This document shows, piece by piece, positions 25,409 to 35,323 of a stretch of 64,000 nt of DNA (position 1 is the stretch's first letter; the number at the start of each line of letters is the position of its first letter). The notes beneath the pieces are model-generated. The model was not told the origin of the DNA. It ran no database searches and saw only the letters and a program-made list of their open reading frames with translations. Source of the stretch: Sipunculus nudus (Eukaryota; Annelida; Sipuncula; Golfingiida; Sipunculidae); the NCBI GenBank assembly GCA_026874595.1, contig CM049317.1:34996901-35060900 (forward strand), read 5' to 3'. The position numbers and the translations under genes were made by a program.

Positions 25409-26532
25409 GAAATTTCTACTGGTGTTCGCCCTCCTGATTTATAAAAGTAGACCAAGACGCTTGATTATGTTTTCTTTCGCGTTACTGGTCGCGCCCGGTG
25501 CAGGTTTATTGCGACTCTTTGTGGAAGTATGGAAACTGTGATAGACAGAAATCTTGGCAGTTTTATTAGATGTCGTGAGGAAATGTATACCTAACATGCC
25601 CAGCAAAAGAATGGTCCTCATTCAGCAGTATATCTGGTTACGCTTGTGCGAATGCTGGAACTCGATCTTCTTCCATTGTTCACGCCGAGAGAGTGCCCCA
25701 ACAACCCATTATGATAAACGATGGGAAGACCTTTGTTCAGATAACTTGAAAGACGCCAATGAAGATCACCTTATGATAAATTAAATCATATACTAGTGAA
25801 ACATGATTCGGGGTAAAGAATCTTTGTTCAAAAGAATCTCAGTTACCCGCGAATCTCTAGCGCTGGCGCAGTTTCAAGACATACAAGCTTAATTATATAT
25901 GCCTCCTTCTGTTTCAAGATCATATGACTTGTTTCAAACATGACGTGCTTTCATTAGATACTAACTTTCATTAGATCCTAACTTTGCCCCTAAATCAGGA
26001 GAATTTTGAGCTTGTTTCCTAATTCATTTTGTCAATAAATTGATATTAAATCAACATATAAGCATTACTTTCAATATAAGTTTATTAGGGATGCAGGGAT
26101 GATACAGGCACACGAATATAGAAAGTAAAACAAAGAAACTTTATTATGTTTCCAAAGAAAAAATATAATTTAACTGATAACAAATTAAATATTTTCATGA
26201 TTTTTCTTCTACAGTTTAAACTTTTGTCTTTTACATGATATAATAACACCTGATGATCTTCACCAGAGAAAATACCTTATGGTCGGAGTAACCGCCTCTT
26301 TTTAATTCAGGCTTTACTAAGTACTCTGCATATCTGCAGAAATCCATTTCGGTCTTGGACAACATGACAGAACGGTAGCTCACGGGTATCCTGGCTTCAA
26401 CCTCACTCGGTGTACTTTAGTGTGTAAATAATCCAATGCTAGGTCATAAAACTGATGATTCCCCGAAAGGCGCACCTGTTTATGATTGACACACGACATT
26501 GGGGCACAGTCTTCTCATTAAGCTTACAGAGC
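25409..26532. other. Mostly non-coding stretch
   Basis: A 76-codon plus-strand frame at 25554-25784 has unbiased composition but no recognised domain and no clear splice sites. The rest is AT-rich with no features recognised. Confidence 0.4.
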
Positions 26533-26640
26533 GCTCACCCTAGGTGTGACTGACCATGAAAAATATCACCGCTCCTCGGCCAAGATTAGAACTAACGCTC
26601 TCTCGGTTTGAGTCCTCTGCTCTCCACTGGAGAAGACACT
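26533..26640 (-). mobile_element. tRNA-derived SINE (copy 2)
   Basis: Shares with 13235-13345 the minus-strand head (GTTCTAATC as a diverged B box) and body (CCGAGGAGCGGTGA, then TTTTTCA), ending in AGGGTGAGC. Orientation is the same. It is diverged by substitutions and small indels, so not a recent insertion. Confidence 0.6.
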
Positions 26641-28598
26641 ATCTTTTTGGAAAAAAATATGGATCAGCATTGTCTCTAGGGATACCTTCAACACCTCCAA
26701 GGAAAGTCAATTTGACCATGGTGGTAAATTGGTATAACATTGTGTAATATATATATAATATATATAATGAGACTTTTCTAGATAAATCATACTACAAGTG
26801 ACATATGTGAAAAGGCCATTATTTTCGAACGCATAAGACATAATTTCTGAGACCTTTTCCTTCTATATTAGAGTATTCATTTATTGCACCGTGATGTGTT
26901 GCTTCAAATTTAATAATATGAGACCTTTATTGCAGAATACGATTTGTATATAGATACGGCTTACAGGGCGATGCCCTGGAAAACTTTTATCCGCAAGACG
27001 TGTTTTGGCTGCGTACGTGCTGGCATAAAAACAGGGTCACATGACGTAATAGCATTTTAAAACTTAGATCGTTTGTCATGTGGTATCTGAAATAGTTGCT
27101 ACAGCTTGAAAAACAATACAGTAAGAAAGTTTTTACACGGTGCATAAAAGAACCTCTCAAATCATGAATCAGCCGTGCGATGGTAGCGCGGTAATGTTTT
27201 GTTTGAAAATAGGAAGTAGAATAAATATGCCCGGGGGTATAATAAAATAGCTAAGAGCACTGTGCCTGCCCATAATACCGGAGGAAATGGATACGACTCT
27301 CTCCAGAACACGAGTGAAAAAGGAATATAACATGTAAAATTGGATTTATACTTCCATTTGTTCGCTTCTTCTTCATATAGAGCCGTCAATTTAAAATTTG
27401 ATGGTATCATATAGGTGCACATATACTGACATTTATTCCATTCGAATATTTAAAAAAAATACATTTTTTAATAAGATTAAAAATAACCTCAGAGTTATCA
27501 TACATTCCCCAGAAGACAACGCATTGTTGCGACATTGGAAGAAATGAATCAGCAAGTTATTGCCTGTTGCTATTCACCTCGTAAACCCCCTGGCGCGAAC
27601 AATTTGACCCCGGTGGCAAAGTAATATCAGAAGCAGTGTTATTCTTGGCATGGCAGCGTGAATTGTGATTTATACGGTGCTACGGTGTCGTCGGAATGGC
27701 GCTGATATTTCACCCATTCTTGTGCAAGAAATTTTCCCCCAGAAGGGTCCTTGTGTTTTTATGACGTAATGTGACATTTACACCTCACGCCACTAAGGTA
27801 TACACGACAGAGGAGCCCACGCTAAAGCTAATCTAAGAAGACAGACGGGAAGCGAATCAACTTGGAGGACCTGGGAAGGACCCATTCTAGGAGCCGCAAG
27901 GGACGGCCAAGCGTTTCAGCAACGCCTAGGAGACCGGCGTAATTAGTTTCATTCCTCGAGTAGCTGCCTGCAGACCAAGCGACCATTATGTCAACATGTC
28001 ATCAAGAATCGGATGCTTTTGACTTTGTGAACTGACACGGGAATTCGGTTAACCCGAGATAGTTAAACTTTTCCCCCCTGTGCTTCTCCAGTTCTGGTCA
28101 AACCCTTCCTCGATTATACTTATTTTAACACGCAAAATCTTATCTGTTCCTTACTTAATAACTTCAAATGAAGCGAAATGAAATGTTTGAGCGACATTCA
28201 GTGACACATTCCCTGCATGGGCCAGAATAAGGTATGTATTCTAACATCAAAGTTCTTCACTAGAAGGATTATTTATATTGAATCGTTTTACATTCTAATA
28301 TGTTATTTTAATCCATGATGAAAATGAGTTTTATAACAAAGACAAATGTAGGATGTTGGATGGAAGTTGGAAATGCGGGTCTGAATAGGAGGATGGCAGG
28401 TCCTGTCAAATACGGAGATTATTCAAGGTCCAGGCCACTGTAATAGTAACGTACATTTCTCCAATATAAATGGACTTTACGCTATGACTCATATCGATGA
28501 AGGGGCTCTATGTGAAAGACGTTAATGAATAATATACGTCACATTCTTGCCAAGTGGCAATCCACCGGATTATGGTATATTAATGACAGAGATATAGA

Positions 28599-28601
<3 letters not shown>
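26641..28601. other. Non-coding stretch with one exon-like patch
   Basis: No gene recognised. About 27780-28229 is less AT-rich than its surroundings and ends with AATAAG followed by GTATGT (donor-like, after 28230). This could be a 5' UTR exon of an unseen transcript. The only ATG frame there is very short (from about 27992, 15 codons). Support is weak. Confidence 0.3.

Positions 28602-28644
<43 letters not shown>
28602..28644. repeat. (TA)n microsatellite
   Basis: About 21 TA units directly left of the small TG...CA element. Confidence 0.95.
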
Positions 28645-28648
<4 letters not shown>

Positions 28649-28773
28649 ACGGGGTGACATAAAAGCGGACCGAACTGTCTCGCTGTTCGAGAGACTTGTG
28701 CGCCACCGACCTGTGTTCGACTCCCGGATCGGCCCAGGATTTTTCCCCTCATCAACAATTTGTCTTCGTAACA
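28645..28773. mobile_element. 129-bp element with TGTTACG/CGTAACA ends inserted in a TA tract
   Basis: Begins TGTTACG and ends CGTAACA (7-bp perfect inverted termini, TG...CA). TA microsatellites lie on both sides, so a target duplication cannot be told from the microsatellite itself. The interior has a Pol III B-box-like GTTCGACTCC (about 28717-28726) and an imperfect stem around TGTCTCGCTGTTCGAGAGAC. It may be a tRNA-related SINE fragment or a small LTR-type remnant. Family not identified. Confidence 0.45.
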
Positions 28774-28782
28774 ATATATATA

Positions 28783-28829
<47 letters not shown>
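28774..28829. repeat. (TA)n microsatellite, interrupted
   Basis: TA repeats with one TTTA interruption. Confidence 0.95.
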
Positions 28830-28833
<4 letters not shown>

Positions 28834-29489
28834 ACGTTACCTAATATCAACAGACCACGTAGTCGTGACGAGCATAAATTTATTCTTAAAACAATCCTAA
28901 CATTACAATTCACTAAATCAATACAGTTACACAGTATAACAACAGTACAACTGCAAATCAATGCAATTACACAGTATGATAAATTAACTGTACAGTACCT
29001 GGATACCACCACTGTCACAGCGACAACAGGTCCTTTAAAGCATATAATCCAGATGAACAGTTCACATAAATCTTCTCAGATAATAAAAGGTCCAATTCAG
29101 TCACAAAATTATGTTGTTGTAATCCAAAAGTGAAGTTCTCGAACAATGCCGAAAGCAAACTGGAGACAGGCCGCACTTAATCTTCATAGAGTTCGTAGAA
29201 TCCCTGAAACTACTGCAATTATCGGTTAGGTCCCAAAACTGGCTCACTCTCTTCCGTGTCCGGTGGAATATTTCTCTCTCCTCCCCCTCTCGACTCTAAA
29301 CACAGCCCCTTATTTATAACTTTTCACCTCTATCCGAGAACTTTCGATTTCACGAACGATCCAAAAGAACCCAACAATACATAATACACACGCCCAAGGA
29401 TCATACTTGAACAAAGAACGCTGTGTTTCTACACGTCAGACCCAACACGTGGGCCGGGCCAGCTCGCGCGGGACAATGCTAGCGCTACA
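28830..29489 (-). mobile_element. Possible solo LTR, minus strand
   Basis: Read on the minus strand, the segment opens near TGTAGCGCTAGCATTG and ends GGTAACGTAACA, giving TG...CA termini. It has a TATA-like TATAAATAAGG (complement of about 29303-29315) and an AATAAA signal (complement of about 28880-28885) in the order expected of a promoter and polyadenylation site in an LTR. The left edge abuts a TA tract. No clean 5-bp target duplication was found on the right, and no internal retroelement ORF is present. The call is therefore tentative. Confidence 0.35.
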
Positions 29490-29792
29490 CAGACACATGT
29501 AAGCTATATATACATAGATGTTAAGTAAGATATTTTCAAGTAGGCCTCATATAACATATGTAAAAGGTCCGTCCCAGAATATTTGCATCTTCTCGATGAC
29601 ATTTTTTTATTTAAGAGAAGTTTATCGTCGTCATAATAATTAATCATTCATTAATATTCTCTCCTCACATCTTATGATAACTGCAGGAAGTTCAAATGCA
29701 AATAGTGTTGTTTACGATGTGGGGAGACTTTATGATTGTGCATATCATCTATTCCTCCTTAGTTAAATTCACAAGATAAAGAACTATTTTTG

Positions 29793-29842
<50 letters not shown>

Positions 29843-29843
29843 T
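29793..29843. repeat. (ATA)n trinucleotide microsatellite
   Basis: About 17 ATA units. Confidence 0.95.
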
Positions 29844-30121
29844 GATATACATTTATATATTATATATAAATTTATACATATATATCTCATTTCCTATAAA
29901 TTGAATACAATGCATATATTGCAATACGTATCGCAATACGCTACCATAATTCGCAATATACATATCAATACGAAATTTGTAAATAACAAAATACGAAATA
30001 ACTAAAAAAATAACTATATTGACATTCAAAATGCCGTCACAAAATAATGTGAAAATCTCCATACGATAAAAAGTTATTTTTGAAAATTATTTTAAAAATA
30101 AAAATAATAATGATAATTTAT

Positions 30122-30173
<52 letters not shown>
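30122..30173. repeat. Compound (AC)n(AT)n microsatellite
   Basis: About eight AC units followed by about 18 AT units. Confidence 0.95.
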
Positions 30174-30176
<3 letters not shown>

Positions 30177-30608
30177 TCATTTCTTTTAAATTAAATAGAA
30201 TGGATATATCGCGATACGTATACGCTACCACATATCGCAATATACTGAAATACGGAATTTGTAGGCGATATCCAGCACTAAAAATAACTATATTTGCATT
30301 CAAAATGCCGTCACAAAATTATATGATAATCATAGCGTTGATTTGCTGCATTATTTATGAGTGAAATAGTCATTGTAGTCGAAACACAATCTCAAAAATA
30401 AACGCTGTTGAAAATCCTTATAAAAAACTAATGGAATGTGTTCAAATCAATATTATATAAGATGGCGTTTCAAATTGATGTTAAATATTCCCAGCCGTAC
30501 TTCAACGGTATTACATTAATCTCGCTTATGCTGTTAGCAAATAGACTCTTCCAAGAACAAACAGTTAACGCCAGTGTACACATTACACTACGTATGCGAT
30601 ACCAGGTG

Positions 30609-30722
30609 CGGATCCAGGATTTAGGTAAGGGGGTTCAACCGAGGAGGACTAATGTAACACCTATCAAATAAAAGGTTGCAGCTTCTGAAAAAGGGGGTCC
30701 GGACCCCCCGCATCCGCTTCTG
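30609..30722. mobile_element. Small GCGGATCCAGG-type repeat with palindromic right part (copy A)
   Basis: Starts GCGGATCCAGGATTTAGG. Near its right end are the perfect 16-nt palindrome GGGGGTCCGGACCCCC (30693-30708) and GCATCCGC, an inverted match to the left GCGGAT. An exact second copy sits at 31969-32082 because of the 1,360-bp duplication, and a diverged relative is at 11248. Short inverted ends and no coding content point to a MITE-like repeat. Confidence 0.55.
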
Positions 30723-31488
30723 CAGTGTACGCTTGAGATACCTTCCGTAACAGACGTAACGTTATGTGTGCACAATATTACTCAAAACGCACGCTTGATC
30801 AGCATGTTTGCAACCCCACTTTTTTCTGGGAACTGTCTGTTTAAATCTGATTTATGACCTTTGAAAACGCAGCTTGTACACATTTCGCTTCGTCTGCGTC
30901 ACTTAATGGATTTTGTAGTATCCCAAACGTTTTGCAGACGGAGTATTTATATATACACAGCTGCGCTTCAAGGCTCCGGTTTTTCCATGGAGGACATTGA
31001 ACTAAACGCTGTTAACACTTAACTACCACTTACGTCTAATTATTGATTGAATAGATAAGCCGTAGATAATTTTGCAAAATGAAAAATACTTTCTAAATTA
31101 AAACATCTTAATCACGAAAGGTTCAATACTACAACTAAAGGTATTAGAATACGCACACGTGTGTAAATATCTGCGTCTGTGTAATTAAACACAAAATTTA
31201 ATTATTTTAATGAATTATCGGAGTCACAGACCCTGTCAAATAGTTTCATATTAAATATTACTCACGATAAACTGATACGATCGCTCTCAGAATGAATTCA
31301 TCCAATCATAATTTTACAGTTGGTAATTTCCTTGCTTATCATGATTACCCAGTAACGCCATTAAAATACCATTTTTCAAATAACACAGTCTCCTGACCTC
31401 TGGTTAAAGGGCTTTGTCTGTCTCCGTACAATAGAAAACGCTACCCTGAGGCGAAAGCTGATACCCCCATATATTGTGTTTGGTAATT

Positions 31489-31780
31489 GTATCCCCCGAC
31501 AAAGTCGGGATACTATATATTAAGCACGGTCGCACCGCCGCCGACGCCGCCACCGCAGAGATTTTGTTTGGACGCGATAACTCAAAAAATATTTTACAGA
31601 TCTTTACTAAACTTGCGTGTATGATCATGGGGTCATGATCTTTACTATGAGAGTGGCCTTGACCTTGAATAAATCAGTTTTGGTGGAAAATCACACAAAG
31701 TCGTAAATATCTCAAGAAATCGTGCATTGATTGATCCAAAAAATCAACTTGACCGAAGATCTTGGATAGTCTTGTCATGT
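31489..31780. mobile_element. Hairpin-ended interspersed repeat, truncated copy
   Basis: Starts with the hairpin GTATCCC-CCGAC-AAA-GTCGG-GATAC (31489-31513), then a CCGCCG-rich tract and the phrases TGGCCTTGACCTTGAATAA and GACCGAAGATCTTGGATAG. It stops at the 1,360-bp duplication junction before its GGTGGCGCCACC motif. The architecture (GTATCC hairpin, CCG tract, TTGGATAG phrase) parallels the element at 20174. Confidence 0.55.
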
Positions 31781-31791
31781 ATGGAATGTCT

Positions 31792-33140
31792 TGGAATGTG
31801 TTCAAATCAATATTATATAAGATGGCGTTTCAAATTGATGTTAAATATTCCCAGCCGTACTTCAACGGTATTACATTAATCTCGCTTATGCTGTTAGCAA
31901 ATAGACTCTTCCAAGAACAAACAGTTAACGCCAGTGTACACATTACACTACGTATGCGATACCAGGTGCGGATCCAGGATTTAGGTAAGGGGGTTCAACC
32001 GAGGAGGACTAATGTAACACCTATCAAATAAAAGGTTGCAGCTTCTGAAAAAGGGGGTCCGGACCCCCCGCATCCGCTTCTGCAGTGTACGCTTGAGATA
32101 CCTTCCGTAACAGACGTAACGTTATGTGTGCACAATATTACTCAAAACGCACGCTTGATCAGCATGTTTGCAACCCCACTTTTTTCTGGGAACTGTCTGT
32201 TTAAATCTGATTTATGACCTTTGAAAACGCAGCTTGTACACATTTCGCTTCGTCTGCGTCACTTAATGGATTTTGTAGTATCCCAAACGTTTTGCAGACG
32301 GAGTATTTATATATACACAGCTGCGCTTCAAGGCTCCGGTTTTTCCATGGAGGACATTGAACTAAACGCTGTTAACACTTAACTACCACTTACGTCTAAT
32401 TATTGATTGAATAGATAAGCCGTAGATAATTTTGCAAAATGAAAAATACTTTCTAAATTAAAACATCTTAATCACGAAAGGTTCAATACTACAACTAAAG
32501 GTATTAGAATACGCACACGTGTGTAAATATCTGCGTCTGTGTAATTAAACACAAAATTTAATTATTTTAATGAATTATCGGAGTCACAGACCCTGTCAAA
32601 TAGTTTCATATTAAATATTACTCACGATAAACTGATACGATCGCTCTCAGAATGAATTCATCCAATCATAATTTTACAGTTGGTAATTTCCTTGCTTATC
32701 ATGATTACCCAGTAACGCCATTAAAATACCATTTTTCAAATAACACAGTCTCCTGACCTCTGGTTAAAGGGCTTTGTCTGTCTCCGTACAATAGAAAACG
32801 CTACCCTGAGGCGAAAGCTGATACCCCCATATATTGTGTTTGGTAATTGTATCCCCCGACAAAGTCGGGATACTATATATTAAGCACGGTCGCACCGCCG
32901 CCGACGCCGCCACCGCAGAGATTTTGTTTGGACGCGATAACTCAAAAAATATTTTACAGATCTTTACTAAACTTGCGTGTATGATCATGGGGTCATGATC
33001 TTTACTATGAGAGTGGCCTTGACCTTGAATAAATCAGTTTTGGTGGAAAATCACACAAAGTCGTAAATATCTCAAGAAATCGTGCATTGATTGATCCAAA
33101 AAATCAACTTGACCGAAGATCTTGGATAGTCTTGTCATGT
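31792..33140. repeat. 1,360-bp tandem duplication, copy 2
   Basis: Matches copy 1 from its first base to CTTGTCATGTA at 33140. Beyond that, copy 2 continues into the rest of the hairpin-ended element (GGTGGCGCCACC at about 33151-33162), whereas copy 1 stops at the junction. So copy 2 holds the original right flank, and the copy 1 boundary is the duplication junction. Confidence 0.9.
31969..32082. mobile_element. Small GCGGATCCAGG-type repeat (copy B)
   Basis: Identical to 30609-30722. It was duplicated together with the surrounding block and is not an independent insertion. The palindrome is at 32053-32068. Confidence 0.55.
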
Positions 33141-33314
33141 ACCGGAAACTGGTGGCGCCACCTATTATCCTTTTCTTGTTTTCGTGCAGTTTAATACCGC
33201 CACACTCTTAGAAAAAAAAAGGATTCCAACTAGAACCTAAAAGGGTTCTTCAGAGTGGACTGAGTGGGGAACTTTTTAAGGTTCAAGCTAGAACCATAGG
33301 CAAATGTATTGTTT

Positions 33315-33479
33315 CTATGTATACAAATCTTCAAACGAAATGTCGGCATAGAATCGATGAGCTGTATGATCGGCGATATAGTCCAAACACTGCGACGGTC
33401 GAACTAATCTTTGATTCCGTGTCATCATATCCCTTAATTGCGTGATGCGTGCTTGGTAGGAAAGGTACGGAGAATCGTT
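33315..33479 (-). CDS. Candidate terminal coding exon, unknown protein
   Basis: On the minus strand a good acceptor (CTCTTTTTTTCAG) precedes 33479. One frame stays open for 54 codons to TAG at 33315-33317 (starts NDSPYLSYQARITQLRDMM, ends FEDLYT). Its phase 0 joins the phase-0 end of the exon candidate at 33989-34077. The stop lies just inside the left arm of the 2.3-kb element. A second frame is also open for about 48 codons, so the coding frame is not certain. No domain or family is recognised. It could be a gene carried by the element, or chance. Confidence 0.28.
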   Translation of the reverse strand, partial: NDSPYLSYQARITQLRDMMTRNQRLVRPSQCLDYIADHTAHRFYADISFEDLYT

Positions 33480-33567
33480 CTGAAAAAAAGAGATGAAATA
33501 TATATTACCAGCAGTTGAGAATTAATTAACATACGATGTTTCTAGTCTGTGAAGTCGCTAATTGGAA

Positions 33568-33571
<4 letters not shown>

Positions 33572-33623
<52 letters not shown>
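33572..33623. repeat. (TC)n microsatellite
   Basis: About 26 uninterrupted CT dinucleotides. Confidence 0.95.
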
Positions 33624-33627
<4 letters not shown>

Positions 33628-33988
33628 GGGGACTTCATTTTGAATGGCGATGTTGTTAATATTACAATGTTTTGACAATTGTCCCGAAATATTTTTAACA
33701 CGAAAAATGTTAAATCATACGAACTGCAGTTAATGAATACAATAAGTATTATAAACATGTACTTTTCACAAAGGTATTTTAACACAGAATGCGTGATTAT
33801 TTTTACTTTTTCCTAATTGCCTTATAATACTTATTACCTTGCTTTCAAATTATTTGTAGTCTCCTTATATAGTTATAGGTGGTTAACACAGACAAAAATA
33901 CCTGTTTTTTTTGCTTTGTGATACACAATGCCAAGTGCATTATTAAAAACATTTTTTATGATTTAGAAATTACTCCTGAATAACGTAC

Positions 33989-34077
33989 CATGTTATAATC
34001 GTCAGCCCGATTACAACAGAAATCCACTCTTCCTTTTTCATTTTCTTTCTCGCTAGCCAGGCAGATGTATCTGGTTC
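33989..34077 (-). CDS. Candidate internal coding exon, unknown protein
   Basis: The acceptor TTCTCTTTGCAG precedes 34077, and ATG|GTACGT forms a donor at 33989/33988. The 89-nt segment reads TRYICLASEKENEKG... in the frame that joins the downstream exon candidate. A diverged copy of this block lies at about 34548-34620 with an acceptor in the same place. The first two differences between the copies are silent in this frame (ACC/ACA Thr, TAC/TAT Tyr), which slightly favours it. Another frame is also open but would meet TGA at the splice junction. Confidence 0.28.
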
Positions 34078-34547
34078 CTGCAAAGAGAAAGAATGAATGG
34101 GTGACCAGTATATTCTGTACTTGGTAATAAACGTAACTAATCAATACAACACCAGTTTAATTAGAGGACGCCTTAAACGAATGTGTACTTTAGCGAAACC
34201 ACACAGTGAGAGGCCAATTCTGTCCCGCGTGTCCATAGGTAGTGAAAACGCCAATACTAAAGTTTCCAAAACAAAATATAGACATAAACAAAATAGAATG
34301 AATATGTTTGTATTGGATTACATCGGTGTATCAATATAATTAATAAGCAACCTTGTCTTATTCTTTTAAATGTATTGTATGATCCTCACAATTAGATGTA
34401 AATATAGACATAAAAACCTTAGATATATGTTTTGTGATACACAATTCCATGTGTATTGGTACCACTTGACAGGTTACAATTTAGTTATAACTCTGGAATA
34501 ACTTTAAAACACGATATGAAAACTAACCTTTTCATAGGAAATTTAGT

Positions 34548-34620
34548 GTCAAATTCTTTTTCATTTTCTCTCTTAATAGCCAGGCAGATATATCTTGTCA
34601 CTGCAAAGAGGAATGCACGT
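34548..34620 (-). other. Duplicated exon-like block inside the 2.3-kb element
   Basis: On the minus strand TCCTCTTTGCAG is followed by a segment matching the 33989-34077 block (TRYICLAIKRENEK in the matching frame). The flanking introns are also recognisably related (CCAGGCAGAT-TATCT, TTGGTAATAA, TTTTGTGATACACAAT), so a tract of about 350 bp was duplicated roughly 540 bp apart. Its donor (AAAAG|GTTAGT) leaves a phase that does not fit the next candidate exon. It may be an alternative or decayed exon. Confidence 0.35.
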
Positions 34621-35228
34621 GTTAATTAAATAAAGTCTACGCTTGGTAATAATTAGCCTACTATATAACACCGAGTTAATTACAGAACACCTTCAGTCAG
34701 TGTGCAGTTGGGTGTGACTGTTTTGTCCAAAGGCCAAAGTGTTGAAAATCCCCAGCAGTTTTCAAAACGGTGCTCTTATTTCTACCATTTACTGACTTAA
34801 CTTAAAATAACAAGGCTTGTGTTCTTTTGCCTAATGTAAAATAAATTATTTGTCGAACAGTCTGAAGAAATGACAAAGGATAGAGACTTGTAAACAGTGT
34901 ATACAGGTTGTTAATGTTATGAATGTATTCCATGTATAACCGTCCAGCTTGTTCTGTTTCAGTCAATTTTCACTTTTGTTTGTTGACTGTTCCTTTACAA
35001 TGCTGGAACTGTTTTTAATTCTGCTTGTGTTACTATGAACTTTTATTACTTTCCTGCAACGAATATTGCACGCAATAGCATGTTTATCATGGGACATTGT
35101 CCCGGTTTAAATTAATTGAACGTAACTCCGTTCGCAGACAGAGACTTGTTCAGAGGACAGTTAATCTCTAGACATATAGCTTTGACGTTTTTCACTTGAA
35201 ATTAAATTATATATAAACATCAGTCTTA

Positions 35229-35300
35229 CCTCATATACTGTGTTTCCTCTTCTCACATATCGAGCAACCAAAACAACCCAACCGTTGACTTCACTAGTTC
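35229..35300 (-). other. Candidate 5' exon with strong splice donor
   Basis: On the minus strand the segment ends TATATGAG|GTAAGACT, a strong donor at 35229/35228. It lies just downstream (in minus sense) of an NRF-1-like palindrome. No ATG opens the only long frame here, so if real it would be mostly 5' UTR. The upstream limit is unknown. Confidence 0.25.
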
Positions 35301-35311
35301 AAATAAAGCTG

Positions 35312-35323
35312 CGCATGCGCATA
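35312..35323 (-). promoter_or_regulatory. NRF-1-type palindrome TGCGCATGCGCA
   Basis: The 12-mer TGCGCATGCGCA is a perfect palindrome and matches the known metazoan NRF-1 consensus YGCGCAYGCGCR. In this AT-rich region such a CpG-bearing palindrome is notable. It sits between the right arm of the 2.3-kb element and the candidate 5' exon, where a promoter for the minus-strand transcript would be expected. Binding is inferred only from the motif. Confidence 0.4.

Larger units (their letters stand above)
29490..30431. repeat. Simple-repeat-rich stretch with a diverged direct duplication
   Basis: Contains (ATA)n at 29793-29843 and (AC)n/(AT)n at about 30122-30173. Segments of about 180 bp at 29876-30055 and 30168-30345 are diverged direct copies: shared CATTTC-TA-AAATT, GCAATATAC, ATACG-AATTTGTA and CAAAATGCCGTCACAAAAT, with offset near 285 bp. 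No coding signal. Confidence 0.6.
30432..31791. repeat. 1,360-bp tandem duplication, copy 1
   Basis: The block starting TGGAATGTGTTCAAATC is repeated immediately downstream at offset 1,360. Every stretch I compared was identical. It contains a GCGGATCCAGG-type small repeat (30609-30720), AT-rich unique sequence, and the start of a GTATCC hairpin-ended element (from 31489). Short open frames in it are duplicated exactly, but none looks like a gene. Confidence 0.9.

Noticed and set aside
28717-28726. tRNA gene at the B-box-like GTTCGACTCC
   Set aside because: No acceptor stem or full cloverleaf could be formed. It better fits a tRNA-like fragment inside a small element.
28570-29133. Open frames with poly-(Ile-Tyr) stretches
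   Set aside because: They are translations of TA microsatellites.
29790-30364. Open frames with poly-Ile stretches
   Set aside because: They are translations of ATA and AT microsatellites.
31404-32988. Duplicated 74-codon minus-strand frame as a gene pair
   Set aside because: The duplication reflects the whole 1,360-bp block, and the frame crosses the terminal hairpin of an interspersed repeat.
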